This document shows, piece after piece, positions 1-9,307 of a stretch of DNA of 27,890 nucleotides (its first letter is position 1; every line of letters begins with the position of its first letter). Both the position numbers and the translations under genes were made by a program. The DNA is from an uncultured Collinsella sp. (GTDB lineage: Bacteria; Actinomycetota; Coriobacteriia; Coriobacteriales; Coriobacteriaceae). The stretch covers positions 1-27,890 of the forward strand of contig CAADSS010000090.1 of the NCBI GenBank assembly GCA_900751695.1, written 5' to 3'. The notes below the pieces were generated by a model, which did no database searches, was not told the origin of the DNA, and worked only from the letters and a program-made list of their open reading frames with translations.

Positions 1-1
1 C

Positions 2-844
2 CTGGCAAATCATGCGGCGGGGGCCGCTTCTGCCGTTAAGGGGAAGGGCAAAATCGTGGGGGGCATCCTTGCCGCTCTGGCAGCGCTTGCAGTCGTTGCC
101 GTCGTCGTCATTAACTCTGGCCTGTTCGCCGCTACCGATATTCAGATCCAGGGCAGCGAGCATGTGACCAAGCACGATGCCATCCAGCTGATCGATCTGC
201 CCGAGAACACGTCGCTGTTCAATGTGAATCCCGACCAGATCACCGAGGGCCTCAAGCAAAACCCGTGGGTCTCGGGCGTGGATGTCCAGCGTCAGTTTCC
301 CCATACGCTTATCATCACGCCGACGGAGCGTAAAGTTACCGCCATTGCGTATATCAGCTCCGACGACCTTGCCTGGGCTATCGGAGACGATGACACCTGG
401 ATCGCTCCGCTGTCGACGTCTGTCGAGGTGGATGACCAGGGGAACGTCATTACATCGGGGGAGGGTGCCAACACCCTGACCGGCATCGATGCGGCCCTGG
501 CGCTTGCCAAGCACTACGGCGCCGTGCTGTTGACTGACGTCTCGGCCGATGTCGCACCGGTTTCGGGTCGGGCGGTGAGCTCCAAGGCCGTCAAGGCCGG
601 TCTGGATTACGCACGCGGTTTTTCGAGCGAGTTCTTGGGCCAGGTGAAGGATATTTCCACGCCTTCCGTTGAGGCTATCTCGGCAAATCTCGACAACGGC
701 GTCGAGGTGTCGCTGGGCGATTCGGATGATATCGCCAAGAAAGAACGCATCGTGACCAAGCTGCTTTCGCAGGTAGAGGGCGTAACCTATATCAATGTGC
801 GCTCTCCGGGCAACTACACGTTTAGGAACGCACCGACCGCCTAG
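2..844 (+). CDS. ftsQ: Cell division protein FtsQ/DivIB, 5' truncated by window edge
   Basis: This is a single-pass membrane protein of the divisome that links FtsB/FtsL to septal peptidoglycan synthesis. The reading frame is open to the first base, so the start lies outside the window. A GTG at 56 is an internal codon, because the Lys/Gly-rich cytoplasmic stretch before the membrane segment lies upstream of it. The order is basic cytoplasmic tail, an Ala/Val-rich transmembrane helix (about 58-145), then a POTRA-type domain (FAATDIQIQGSEHVT onward, including NPWVSGVDVQRQFPHTL and ITPTERK) and the beta domain. It sits upstream of ftsZ with a roughly 200-base gap, as in many Gram-positive dcw clusters. 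No ftsA lies between them. The family call is good from domain order and neighbourhood. Confidence 0.85.
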   Translation: MANHAAGAASAVKGKGKIVGGILAALAALAVVAVVVINSGLFAATDIQIQGSEHVTKHDAIQLIDLPENTSLFNVNPDQITEGLKQNPWVSGVDVQRQFPHTLIITPTERKVTAIAYISSDDLAWAIGDDDTWIAPLSTSVEVDDQGNVITSGEGANTLTGIDAALALAKHYGAVLLTDVSADVAPVSGRAVSSKAVKAGLDYARGFSSEFLGQVKDISTPSVEAISANLDNGVEVSLGDSDDIAKKERIVTKLLSQVEGVTYINVRSPGNYTFRNAPTA

Positions 845-961
845 CATCCTAAACGGCTTTGTTGAGGGGCCATACCACGCCGTTTATCTGGTTTGTTTGG
901 TTTTCACGGTCAATTATTTGACTGATACGTTCATAATGTGCAAACATAATACGGTTTACCT

Positions 962-990
962 TTGCATTTACTTTCAACCTGAAGGTTAAT
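962..990 (+). promoter_or_regulatory. Possible ftsZ promoter with overlapping palindrome
   Basis: TTGCAT (962-967), a 17-base spacer and GTTAAT (985-990) form a weak sigma-70-like pair about 55 bases before the ftsZ start. The palindrome AACCTGAAGGTT (976-987) overlaps the -10 and could be an operator. Both are pattern matches only. A TTGACT at 918-923 has no well-spaced -10. Confidence 0.25.
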
Positions 991-1043
991 GTGCGCAGGG
1001 GTCAACCCATGCTATGGCTATAACCTTTGTTCGGAGGACCGAC

Positions 1044-2198
1044 ATGCACGAGACAGAGATCAACAACTACCTTGCCGTCATTAAGGTGGTCGGCGTCGGC
1101 GGCGGCGGTACCAACGCGGTCAATCGAATGATCGAAGAGGGCATCCGCGGCGTCGAGTTTGTTGCCATCAACACCGATGCTCAGGCACTCGCGATCTCTG
1201 ATGCCGATATCAAGGTGCACATCGGCACCGACCTTACCCGCGGCCTGGGCGCCGGCGCCAACCCCGAGGTTGGTCGCAAGGCTGCCGATGAGTCCCGCGA
1301 CGATATCGCCGAGGCGCTCGCTGGCGCCGATATGGTGTTCATCACCTGCGGCGAGGGCGGTGGTACCGGTACCGGCGCCGCTCCCATCGTTGCCGATATC
1401 GCAATGAACGAGGTCGGCGCGCTGACCGTCGCCGTCGTGACCAAGCCCTTCACCTTCGAGGGTCGCAAGCGCAAGAAGAGCGCCGAGGAGGGCATCAAGA
1501 CCCTCTCCGATTGCGTCGACACCATGATCGTTATCCCTAACGACAAGCTGCTCGACATCGCCGAGAAGAAGACCACTATGCTCGAGGCGTTCGCGATTGC
1601 CGATGGCGTCCTTTCCCAGGGCACCCAGGGCATCACCGACCTTATCACCGTCCCGGGTATCATCAACCTGGACTTCGCCGATGTTAAGACCATCATGAAG
1701 CAGGCCGGTACCGCCATGATGGGTATCGGTACCGCTTCTGGGGACACCCGTGCCGTCGACGCTGCCCAGCAGGCTATCTCCAGTCCGCTGCTCGAGAGCT
1801 CCATCGATGGCGCCACGCGCGTCCTGCTTTCCATCGCCGGCTCCAAGGACCTGGGCATCCAGGAGATCAGCGACGCCGCCGACGTTGTCGCCAATGCTGT
1901 CGACCCCGAGGCCAACATCATCTTCGGTACCGTTGTTGACGAGTCCCTGGGCGACCAGGTGCGCATCACCGTTATCGCTACGGGCTTCTCCGACTCCAAC
2001 GTCAACCGTCAGGACGAGCTCTTCGCTGCCCAGCAGTCCCAGAGCAAGGCTGCTGCTTCTGCTGAGCCGCAGCGCACTGCTCCGGCTGCCAGCCCCGCTC
2101 AGGCTGCCCCGACTCGCAACGTCGGTGGTACCGAGCTGCCCAACTTTGGCAACGATCAGTTTGAGCTTCCCGACTTCCTCAAGCGCGGCAGCTTCTAA
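1044..2198 (+). CDS. ftsZ: Cell division GTPase FtsZ
   Basis: This is the tubulin-like GTPase that polymerises into the cytokinetic Z-ring. The chosen ATG at 1044 follows GGAGG at 1033-1037; an upstream in-frame ATG at 1014 lacks a ribosome binding site and would add ten atypical residues. The product has 384 residues, typical for the family. Visible motifs are the N-terminal VVGVGGGGTNAVNRM, the tubulin signature GGGTGTG at about 105-111, and the T7-loop segment NLDFADVKTIM. An Ala/Pro/Gln-rich linker follows, and then the C-terminal tail ELPDFLKR, which binds membrane tethers. No ftsA is visible in the window, so SepF (8561-9286) is the likely tether. A terminator follows directly. Confidence 0.98.
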   Translation: MHETEINNYLAVIKVVGVGGGGTNAVNRMIEEGIRGVEFVAINTDAQALAISDADIKVHIGTDLTRGLGAGANPEVGRKAADESRDDIAEALAGADMVFITCGEGGGTGTGAAPIVADIAMNEVGALTVAVVTKPFTFEGRKRKKSAEEGIKTLSDCVDTMIVIPNDKLLDIAEKKTTMLEAFAIADGVLSQGTQGITDLITVPGIINLDFADVKTIMKQAGTAMMGIGTASGDTRAVDAAQQAISSPLLESSIDGATRVLLSIAGSKDLGIQEISDAADVVANAVDPEANIIFGTVVDESLGDQVRITVIATGFSDSNVNRQDELFAAQQSQSKAAASAEPQRTAPAASPAQAAPTRNVGGTELPNFGNDQFELPDFLKRGSF

Positions 2199-2224
2199 GT
2201 CGTTCTTCGCATTGTTTTGCACAG

Positions 2225-2253
2225 GGGCGCGTCCGTATGGATGCGCCCTTTTT
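2225..2253 (+). terminator. Rho-independent terminator after ftsZ
   Basis: A ten-base-pair stem with one G-T pair (2225-2234 with 2239-2248), loop GTAT, is followed by five T at 2249-2253. It separates ftsZ from pgeF and the pst genes. Confidence 0.85.
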
Positions 2254-2287
2254 GTTTCTCGTTTGTAAACGAAAGCCTCCAATCTCC

Positions 2288-2330
2288 TTACGTTCCCTTT
2301 ACGTTTGGTCCCTACCGCTGCGGGTATCCT
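2288..2330 (+). promoter_or_regulatory. Candidate PHO-box-like promoter ahead of pgeF-pst
   Basis: Two tandem 11-base units both begin TTACGTT (2288-2298 and 2299-2309). A possible -10 TATCCT at 2325-2330 leaves the second unit over the -35 position. The 11-base direct-repeat spacing is the geometry of PhoP/PHO boxes in Gram-positive bacteria, and the downstream genes are for phosphate uptake. The repeat is seen; the regulator is inferred. The leader also has a 6-bp hairpin at 2367-2381 and a palindrome TCGTTTGTAAACGA near 2260. Confidence 0.35.
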
Positions 2331-2408
2331 TTTAAAGAAGTATGACAGCCGTATAAACACGGACTGCGCGGCGACGCCGCGGTACTTGTTGTAATAGGAG
2401 GCTTTAGT

Positions 2409-3209
2409 ATGGCAGCACGTGCGGACAACGTTTCGCGTGTCGACCATGATGGAGTTACGTTGGTAGAGGGCGCGACGCTCGATGTTCGCTTTGCCTTTAC
2501 CGAGCGCACCGGTGGTGTTTCCGAAGATGCGTACTCCTCACTCAATCTGGGCTCGCATGTAGGCGATGACCCCTTTGCCGTTCAAGAAAATCGTCGTCGA
2601 GCGCTCGAAGCCATGGGCGCCGCTGAGTGCGAGCATAATCTGCTCGTGCCCAATCAAGTACATGGTGACCACGTCGTGACGGTGACCTCGAACGGTGCCG
2701 ATGATCTCGAGAACATTCGTGAGCAGATTGCCGAGGGCTGTGATGCCCTCGTCTGTACGGCCCATGAGGTGCCCGTGATGCTCTGCTTTGCCGATTGTGT
2801 TCCCGTGGTGCTGGTGGCTCCCGGCGGCTTTGCCGTGGTGCATTCTGGCTGGAAGGGCACGATTGCGCGTATTTCCGCCAAAGCCTGCCAGGCGCTTTGT
2901 GAGGCGGCTGACTGCACGCCGGAGGACATCTCTGCCTATATTGGGCCCCATATCCTGGGCGACGAGTATGAGGTGTCCCAAGAACTTATGGATTGCTTTG
3001 CCGCCGAGTTCTCGTGCATCGATGCTGCTGCTTCTCGCATGCTCGATCTTTCCGCCGCCATTCGCGAGGCGCTGGTGGATGCCGGTGTCGATGTGAACGG
3101 CATTGTGGACACCAAACTTTCCACCGTGCGTCAAAACGACCGCTTTTATTCCTATCGCAACGAGGGTGGCGCCTGCGGGCGCCATGCTGCGATCGGCGTG
3201 ATGCTATGA
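2409..3209 (+). CDS. pgeF: PgeF/YlmD (YfiH) family purine nucleoside phosphorylase, laccase-domain protein
   Basis: This family (formerly Cu-oxidase_4, 'polyphenol oxidase') includes zinc-dependent enzymes acting on purine nucleosides, and E. coli PgeF, which removes mis-incorporated L-Ser from peptidoglycan precursors. The ATG at 2409 follows AGGAGG at 2396-2401. The 266 residues show the family marks: FTERTGGVS...SLNLGSHVGDD near the N terminus, QVHGDHV, the CFADCVPVVL core, the metal-binding HSGWKGT, and a late SYRNEGG.CGRHAAIG segment. ylmD commonly follows ftsZ in Gram-positives. Here its TGA overlaps the pstS ATG (ATGA), so it appears translationally coupled to the phosphate genes. Which substrate is used here is not known. 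Confidence 0.93.
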   Translation: MAARADNVSRVDHDGVTLVEGATLDVRFAFTERTGGVSEDAYSSLNLGSHVGDDPFAVQENRRRALEAMGAAECEHNLLVPNQVHGDHVVTVTSNGADDLENIREQIAEGCDALVCTAHEVPVMLCFADCVPVVLVAPGGFAVVHSGWKGTIARISAKACQALCEAADCTPEDISAYIGPHILGDEYEVSQELMDCFAAEFSCIDAAASRMLDLSAAIREALVDAGVDVNGIVDTKLSTVRQNDRFYSYRNEGGACGRHAAIGVML

Positions 3210-4042
3210 GAAAGATCGCATCGGTCCTGAGTGCGGCAGTGCTCACGCTCACGTTGTGCGCCTGCTCCTCGGGATCTTCTACCTCTTCCATCACCGTTGC
3301 CGGCTCTACGACGTGCCTTCCCATTGCCGAGATTGCCGCCGAGGGCTTTAAAGAGGAGACCGGCACCGACGTGCTCGTCTCCGGCCTTGGCTCATCTGCT
3401 GGCATCGAAGCTGTTAGCGCCGGCACCGCCGATATCGCCAGCTCCTCTCGTGGCCTCAATGCCGATGAGCAAGACCTGGGTCTGACGCCTATCGTTATCG
3501 CGCACGACGGCATTGCAGTCATCGTGAACGACGACAACCCGGCCGACAATCTCTCGACCGAGCAGCTCCGCGATATTTACGCCGGCAAGATCACCAACTG
3601 GAAAGAAGTCGGCGGAGAGGACCTGAAGATTCAGGTTATCAACCGCGATGAGGCGTCCGGTACGCGCGAGGCCTTCCGCACTATCGTGATGGACGGCACG
3701 CCGTTTGATCGCCGCTCGGCTGTTCTTTCGGGCACGGGCCAGGTACGCGATGTCGTGTCCCGCTCGCGTGGCGCCATTGGCTACATCTCGCTGGGTTTTG
3801 TCGAGAGCCTCAATGCCAAGACCTCGGTTAAGGCCGTTTCGGTCAACCATGTCGAGGCATCCGAGAAGACGGTCGCAAGCGGCGGCTATCCCATCTCGCG
3901 TGACCTTTACTTCTTTGTGAAGGGTACGCCTTCGCAGCAGGCGCAGGACTACATTGACTATGTGACGTCCGAAAAGATGGACAAGCAGATTCGCGAGGCG
4001 GGCTTTATTCCCGTCACCAACGACGGAAAGGGGAGTGAGTAG
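3206..4042 (+). CDS. pstS: Phosphate ABC transporter substrate-binding lipoprotein PstS
   Basis: This is the extracytoplasmic phosphate receptor of the Pst importer. The start ATG at 3206 overlaps the pgeF stop; the longer open frame upstream is the shadow of pgeF. The 278 residues begin with a lipoprotein signal peptide (MRKIASVL...LTLCACSSGS), with the lipobox cysteine at the second Cys. The PBP-like domain follows, with the phosphate-loop region VAGSTTCLPIAE and the RDEASGTREAF motif typical of PstS. The C terminus is immediately followed by pstC with an overlap or near-overlap. It is the first of five pst genes on one strand. Confidence 0.95.
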   Translation: MRKIASVLSAAVLTLTLCACSSGSSTSSITVAGSTTCLPIAEIAAEGFKEETGTDVLVSGLGSSAGIEAVSAGTADIASSSRGLNADEQDLGLTPIVIAHDGIAVIVNDDNPADNLSTEQLRDIYAGKITNWKEVGGEDLKIQVINRDEASGTREAFRTIVMDGTPFDRRSAVLSGTGQVRDVVSRSRGAIGYISLGFVESLNAKTSVKAVSVNHVEASEKTVASGGYPISRDLYFFVKGTPSQQAQDYIDYVTSEKMDKQIREAGFIPVTNDGKGSE

Positions 4043-4967
4043 CGTGGAAGCACAGGAAATCCCCCAGATTGAGCATGAGGCGCGGACGCCCAAAAAGCGT
4101 GAGTTGGCGTTGGTGTCACGCAGCACCTATCTCAAGGAGAAGGCGCTGCAGTGGATCTTCTTTGCCTGTGCGTTCTTGGCGGTCGTCACCGTCATCCTGA
4201 TTTTTGTCTTTACCACGTACTCGGCGCTGCCGGTTTTTACCGACATTGGCCTGGCGGACTTCTTTAGCTTTACATGGGCGCCCTCTGAGGGTCACTACGG
4301 CATTATGTCGCTGCTGGCTGGCTCTGGCCTGGTGACGGTCGGTGCGCTCGCCATGGGCGTGCCCCTGGGTGTGGGTACGGCCGTGTATCTGGTCGAGATT
4401 GCCAGCAAGCGCGTGCGCAAGCTCATCAGCCCCGCCGTCGACCTGCTGGCGGGCATCCCCTCCATCATCTACGGCTTCTTTGGCATGGTCATCATCCGTC
4501 CGTTTATCGCGCAGCTGACCGGCGGTCTTGGCTTTGGCGCGCTGACGGCGTGGTTCGTGCTCGCCATCATGATCGTTCCCACCATCACCACGCTCACCAT
4601 CGATGCCCTCAATTCCATTCCCATGGGCATTCGCGAGGCATCCTATGCCATGGGTGCCACCAAGTGGCAGACCATCTACAAGGTCGTGCTTCCTGCAGCC
4701 AAGCTGGGCATTGTCGATGCAATTGTCTTGGGTATGGGGCGTGCCATCGGTGAGACCATGGCCGTGCTTATGGTCGTGGGCAACGCCCCGGTCATTCCGG
4801 ATAGCATCTCGAGCCCCATCTCGACGCTCACGAGTCAGATCGCGCTCGACATGAGTTATTCCTCGGGCCTGCACCGCTCGGCTCTGTTTGGCATGGGCGT
4901 TGTCTTGTTTATCATCTCCGCTGCACTGGTGGGTATCGTCCGCCTGATTTCCAAGAAGAGGGGGTAG
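4035..4967 (+). CDS. pstC: Phosphate ABC transporter permease PstC
   Basis: This is one of the two membrane subunits of the Pst importer. Two GTG starts are possible. The one at 4035 overlaps the pstS end. The one at 4044 has a better-spaced AAGGGGA (4028-4034). They differ by only three residues. The protein has about six predicted membrane segments after a charged N-terminal tail. The binding-protein-dependent transport signature for contact with PstB is seen around EASYAMGATKWQTIYKVVLPAA, and IGRAIGETMAVLMV-type sequence (GMGRAIGETMAVLMVVGN) marks the phosphate permease family. It is followed by pstA after three bases. Confidence 0.95.
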   Translation: MSSVEAQEIPQIEHEARTPKKRELALVSRSTYLKEKALQWIFFACAFLAVVTVILIFVFTTYSALPVFTDIGLADFFSFTWAPSEGHYGIMSLLAGSGLVTVGALAMGVPLGVGTAVYLVEIASKRVRKLISPAVDLLAGIPSIIYGFFGMVIIRPFIAQLTGGLGFGALTAWFVLAIMIVPTITTLTIDALNSIPMGIREASYAMGATKWQTIYKVVLPAAKLGIVDAIVLGMGRAIGETMAVLMVVGNAPVIPDSISSPISTLTSQIALDMSYSSGLHRSALFGMGVVLFIISAALVGIVRLISKKRG

Positions 4968-4970
4968 GCT

Positions 4971-5876
4971 ATGTCCGATTCCGTTGACACGAGGGTCGAT
5001 ACGACCTCGTCGCGCGAGCGCATCAAGCGTGCCCTTTCCCATGGCAAGAAGGGCCGCATCAACAAGGACCTCTCCAACAAGATCATGCTCGGCGTGTTTC
5101 GCGCCGCGGCCTATATCACCACGCTGGTGCTGATCGCCATCATCGCCTACGTGGTCATCAACGGCCTGCCGCATATCTCGCTCGACTTTATCTTTGGCTG
5201 GCCGCAGGGCGTCAACGCCGAGGGCGGCATTTGGCCTACGATTGTCTCGACCGTCTACGTGACCGCGCTCGCCATGCTCATCTGCACGCCGGTTGCCGTC
5301 TTGGCTGCGGTCTATCTGGCCGAATACGCCAAGCAGGGCAAGATTGTTGACATCATTCGCTTTGCTGCCGATGCCCTGGCCTCGGTACCCTCCATCGTTA
5401 TGGGTCTCTTTGGCTACGCCTTGTTTGTCGAGGCTATGGGTCTGGGCCTTTCGATGGTCTCGGCCGCCCTGGCGCTGGCACTTCTGATGCTGCCCATCGT
5501 CATGCGCACCACCGAGGAGGCAATCCGCGCCGTTCCGCGCTATATCCGTTGGGGTGCATATGGCCTGGGCGCCACCAAGTGGCAGGTCGTCTCCAAGATC
5601 GTGCTTCCTTCGGCTTTTGGTCGCATCGCCACCGGCATCGTCCTTGCCATCGGCCGCGCCATCGGCGAGACTGCCGTGGTGCTCTATACCATGGGTCAGG
5701 CCATCAACCTGCCTATTTCGCCGCTCGATTCCGGTCGTCCCATGACCGTTCACCTTTATCTGCTTGCCAATGACGGCATCAACATGAACGCAGCCTACGG
5801 CACCGCGCTTTTGCTGATGGCGATTATTCTGGCCTTCAACCTGTTTGCGCGTTATCTGTCGCGCAAACGCCGCTAG
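4971..5876 (+). CDS. pstA: Phosphate ABC transporter permease PstA
   Basis: This is the second membrane subunit of the Pst importer. The ATG at 4971 is preceded by AGAGGGGG at the end of pstC. The 301 residues have a basic N-terminal tail (RERIKRALSHGKKGR), then about six hydrophobic helices. The EAA-type loop is at YGLGATKWQVVSKIVLPSA, and AIGRAIGETAVVLYTMG is the permease family mark. Its similarity to PstC in these motifs is expected for the paired subunits. A 12-base gap separates it from pstB. Confidence 0.95.
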   Translation: MSDSVDTRVDTTSSRERIKRALSHGKKGRINKDLSNKIMLGVFRAAAYITTLVLIAIIAYVVINGLPHISLDFIFGWPQGVNAEGGIWPTIVSTVYVTALAMLICTPVAVLAAVYLAEYAKQGKIVDIIRFAADALASVPSIVMGLFGYALFVEAMGLGLSMVSAALALALLMLPIVMRTTEEAIRAVPRYIRWGAYGLGATKWQVVSKIVLPSAFGRIATGIVLAIGRAIGETAVVLYTMGQAINLPISPLDSGRPMTVHLYLLANDGINMNAAYGTALLLMAIILAFNLFARYLSRKRR

Positions 5877-5888
5877 TTAAGGAGTCCC

Positions 5889-6692
<804 letters not shown>

Positions 6693-6784
6693 TCGGTGCG
6701 ACTAGTCCCAAGCCGATCGGACCTGGTCCGGTGCGTATTCACTGTGCGGGCGGCATGACCGCACCCAACTGATTGGAGTGAACC

Positions 6785-7642
6785 ATGCGCAAACTGTTTT
6801 CCCGTCAGCTCATTGAGGCCCGTCACGAGATGCTGGGCATCTACGAGGCCGTCGATCTGGCCCTTCACGACGCCGTGAAGGCCTATGTGACCGACGACCG
6901 CAAGCTCGCCACCAAGACCAAGAAGCGCACGCTTTCGATTGATGCTCGCTGCGCCAACTTGGAGGCCGTGTGCTACAACTTGATCGCTACGCAATCGCCG
7001 GTCGCCTCTGACTTCCGCTTGCTGCAGACGATCATCTACGTCGACTTTAACCTGCAGCGCATGACCGATAAGGTTCGCCAGATCTGCCGCGCCACGCGTC
7101 ACATGGTCAAGGCCGACATCTCGCTGCCCCAGGAACTCGTCGGTACGGTTGAGGCCGAGGCCGAGGCTGTTTACCAGGTGCTGGGTTCGTCGCTTTCCGC
7201 GCTCGTCACCAACGACATGTCCATCATCTGCAACCTGGCCGTCGAGGACGAGCCGGTGCATGCAGCGTACGAGAAGTTTTTCCGCACCTTTAACCGCATG
7301 GACACGGGCGATTTTATGGATGACGACAGCAACTATGACGATCTGCGCCGCGCCATTATGGTTTCGCGCTACCTCGATCGTATCTCCTCGATTTCCATCG
7401 ATGCTGCCTGCCGTCTGACCTTCCTTTTGACCGGCCAGCGCATGACTGCCGGCGATATCGCCCGTACGGACGAGGATGAGCTTGAGAGCATGCGCGTGCC
7501 TTCGGGCGAGGGTGTCATCATGAGGCCTGCCGTCGACGCACGCTATGTTGCCAAAGTGCCCGCTAACGAGGTGAGCGAGGGCCTTCGCTACCTGCTCGAG
7601 CACCTCGAGGACGAGGACGACTCCGAGGACGACGAGGAGTAG
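6785..7642 (+). CDS. phoU: Phosphate signalling/transport accessory protein PhoU
   Basis: PhoU is a cytoplasmic helical-bundle protein that connects Pst transport to the PhoR/PhoP two-component system and restrains phosphate uptake. The ATG at 6785 follows TTGGAGTG. The 285 residues show two PhoU repeats (MLGIYEAVDLALHDAVKAY... and ...YLDRISSISIDAACRLTFLLTG), rich in Asp/Glu typical of the metal-cluster family. The C-terminal tail from about residue 270 is very acidic (EHLEDEDDSEDDEE) and extends beyond the usual PhoU core. It is the last gene of the pst cluster, 92 bases after pstB. Confidence 0.92.
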   Translation: MRKLFSRQLIEARHEMLGIYEAVDLALHDAVKAYVTDDRKLATKTKKRTLSIDARCANLEAVCYNLIATQSPVASDFRLLQTIIYVDFNLQRMTDKVRQICRATRHMVKADISLPQELVGTVEAEAEAVYQVLGSSLSALVTNDMSIICNLAVEDEPVHAAYEKFFRTFNRMDTGDFMDDDSNYDDLRRAIMVSRYLDRISSISIDAACRLTFLLTGQRMTAGDIARTDEDELESMRVPSGEGVIMRPAVDARYVAKVPANEVSEGLRYLLEHLEDEDDSEDDEE

Positions 7643-7680
7643 GGTAGCCCCGTTCGTCGAAAGATTGTAAATACCTAAGT

Positions 7681-7712
7681 GAGCGCGGCCTTGCACATGC
7701 GAGGCCGCGCTC
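7681..7712 (+). terminator. Strong hairpin after phoU, terminator-like
   Basis: A perfect ten-base-pair inverted repeat (7681-7690 with 7703-7712) encloses a 12-base loop. The tail TTGCGTT is not a good T-run, so it may terminate weakly or act as an RNA-stabilising hairpin between the pst operon and yggS. Confidence 0.55.
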
Positions 7713-7762
7713 TTGCGTTAGCATGGGACTACTTGTTTGGCTGTCTGCGGAGGCGATTGGCA

Positions 7763-8500
7763 ATGGATAACTATTTGGACTTGATGCGCGCTCGCCGCGA
7801 GCAGATCCTGGAGCGTTTTTTTGCGGCACTCGATCGCGCGGGCCGTCCCCACGATGCCGCGCGCCTGATTGCCGTCTCCAAGACTGTTGGCGTTGATGAG
7901 ACCGTTGCCGCTATTCAGGCGGGGTATCGCCATTTTGCCGAGAACCGCCCGCAGGAGCTCGTTCGCAAGCTTGCAGGCCTCGCGGAGCATCCGGAGCTAC
8001 CCGAGGTGCGCTTCGATATGATCGGCAACCTGCAGACCAACAAGATCAATGCGGTTCTGGGCTCGGCCGAGCTGATTCATTCGGTAAGCTCGCTGCATTT
8101 GGCTCAGGCTATCTCGAGCCGTGCGGTCCGCAAGATTGAGGCGGGCGAGCTCTCCGGCCCCCAGCGCGTGCTGATCGAGGTCAATGTGAGCGGCGAGGAT
8201 TCCAAGGGCGGCTTTTCGCCCGACGAGGTTCGAGACGCCGCAGGTGAGCTTGCGGAACTTGAGGGAATTTGTGTGCAGGGCCTTATGACTATGGCACCCC
8301 GGGGGAATAAGGATGTGGCGCGCCGCACCTTTGCCGGACTTCGCGAGCTAAGGGATGAGCTTGAGGCGACGCACTCCGACCTGAGCCTGCCCGAACTTTC
8401 CTGCGGCATGAGCGAGGACTTTGAGCCTGCCCTTGAGGAAGGCTCTACGCTCGTTCGCCTGGGCAGGGTAGTATTTAGCCCGGAGTTTGCAGTAAAATAA
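7763..8500 (+). CDS. YggS/YlmE family PLP homeostasis protein
   Basis: This is a pyridoxal 5'-phosphate-binding protein (PLPBP/COG0325) that helps maintain PLP pools. The ATG at 7763 follows GGAGG at 7749-7753; the open frame extending upstream to 7679 runs through the hairpin and is not coding. The 245 residues include the Schiff-base lysine in AVSKT (K40), then FAENRPQELVRK and MIGNLQTNKI, all standard for the family, plus the late GLMTMAP and SCGMSEDFEPALEEGSTLVRLGR phosphate-binding segment. ylmE next to sepF is a conserved Gram-positive arrangement. Confidence 0.93.
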   Translation: MDNYLDLMRARREQILERFFAALDRAGRPHDAARLIAVSKTVGVDETVAAIQAGYRHFAENRPQELVRKLAGLAEHPELPEVRFDMIGNLQTNKINAVLGSAELIHSVSSLHLAQAISSRAVRKIEAGELSGPQRVLIEVNVSGEDSKGGFSPDEVRDAAGELAELEGICVQGLMTMAPRGNKDVARRTFAGLRELRDELEATHSDLSLPELSCGMSEDFEPALEEGSTLVRLGRVVFSPEFAVK

Positions 8501-8560
8501 GGCTCTGAAGTGCGCACTGATTATCAGAGCGCCTGCACTAAACCGCGAGAGGACACAACC

Positions 8561-9286
8561 ATGGGCTTCCTTGACGAGATTAAAAATAAGATGCACCTGG
8601 GCGGCCAGCAGGGTTACGACCAGGGTTATGGTCAGGACGACGACTACGGCTACGATGACGGCTATGACGACGGCTACCAGAACAACGGTTACTGCGGTGC
8701 CTCGGGCGAGGGCTTCTACACCCAGGATGAGCCGAGCAACGGCCTGTTGGGTCAGACGCGCCGCGGCGAGGCCGAGTCGGTGGCCGTGTACACGCGCTCC
8801 GGTCAGCTGGTCGGCGACGATTCTCGCCACGCTACGACCTACAACCCGCCATCGCGCTCGCAGGAGACGGTTGCGGGCGGTTATCGTCCCGGTGCCTACG
8901 ATACGCCGTCGAGCTACGCCGAGAGCACGCGTGCCCGCGCTGCTGCCCCCGCACCCGCTCCCTCACCGAGCGATGCCTCGGCGTATGCGAGCAACATCAT
9001 CAATGCTACGCCGCAGCTGCCGGCTTATGTCCTGCGCCCCGAGAGCTATGACGACGTGGAGACCGTCGTGCGCCGCGTGCGCACCAAGCAGCCTGTCGCG
9101 CTGATTTTTGTGGGCGTTCGTACCGAGGTCGCCAAGCGCGTCCTGGACTTCTCTTACGGCTTTGCCTGCGGCCTGGGTGCCACCGTCAAAGAGGTGGGCG
9201 ATCGCGTGTTTATGGTGCTGCCCGCCGGTTGCGAGGTCAAGGATTCGGACCTCAAAAAGCTCCGTGCCGACGGCTACCTTAAGTAA
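8561..9286 (+). CDS. sepF: Cell division protein SepF
   Basis: SepF binds the FtsZ tail and tethers it to the membrane, replacing FtsA where that is absent. The ATG at 8561 follows GAGAGGA; an upstream GTG at 8510 has no site. The 241 residues begin with the amphipathic membrane helix MGFLDEIKNKM. A long Gly/Tyr/Asp/Gln-rich low-complexity stretch (about 14-45, repeats of the type GYDDGY) and an Ala/Pro linker follow. The C-terminal SepF domain starts at about 158 (VLRPESYDDVETVVRRV...RVLDFSYGFACGLGATVKEVGDRVFMVLP). It lies between yggS and yggT. Confidence 0.93.
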   Translation: MGFLDEIKNKMHLGGQQGYDQGYGQDDDYGYDDGYDDGYQNNGYCGASGEGFYTQDEPSNGLLGQTRRGEAESVAVYTRSGQLVGDDSRHATTYNPPSRSQETVAGGYRPGAYDTPSSYAESTRARAAAPAPAPSPSDASAYASNIINATPQLPAYVLRPESYDDVETVVRRVRTKQPVALIFVGVRTEVAKRVLDFSYGFACGLGATVKEVGDRVFMVLPAGCEVKDSDLKKLRADGYLK

Positions 9287-9307
9287 AGACAAGACGAGGA
9301 GATTCTC

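Noticed and set aside
1002..2447. 481-codon minus-strand ORF opposite ftsZ
   Set aside because: It is the antisense shadow of ftsZ in high-GC sequence, with no ribosome site and Gly/Asp/Val low-complexity composition.
4116..5753. 545-codon minus-strand ORF opposite pstC/pstA
   Set aside because: Composition (Asp/Gly/His/Arg/Gln) is typical of the reverse frame of membrane-protein genes, and pstC and pstA are certain on the plus strand.
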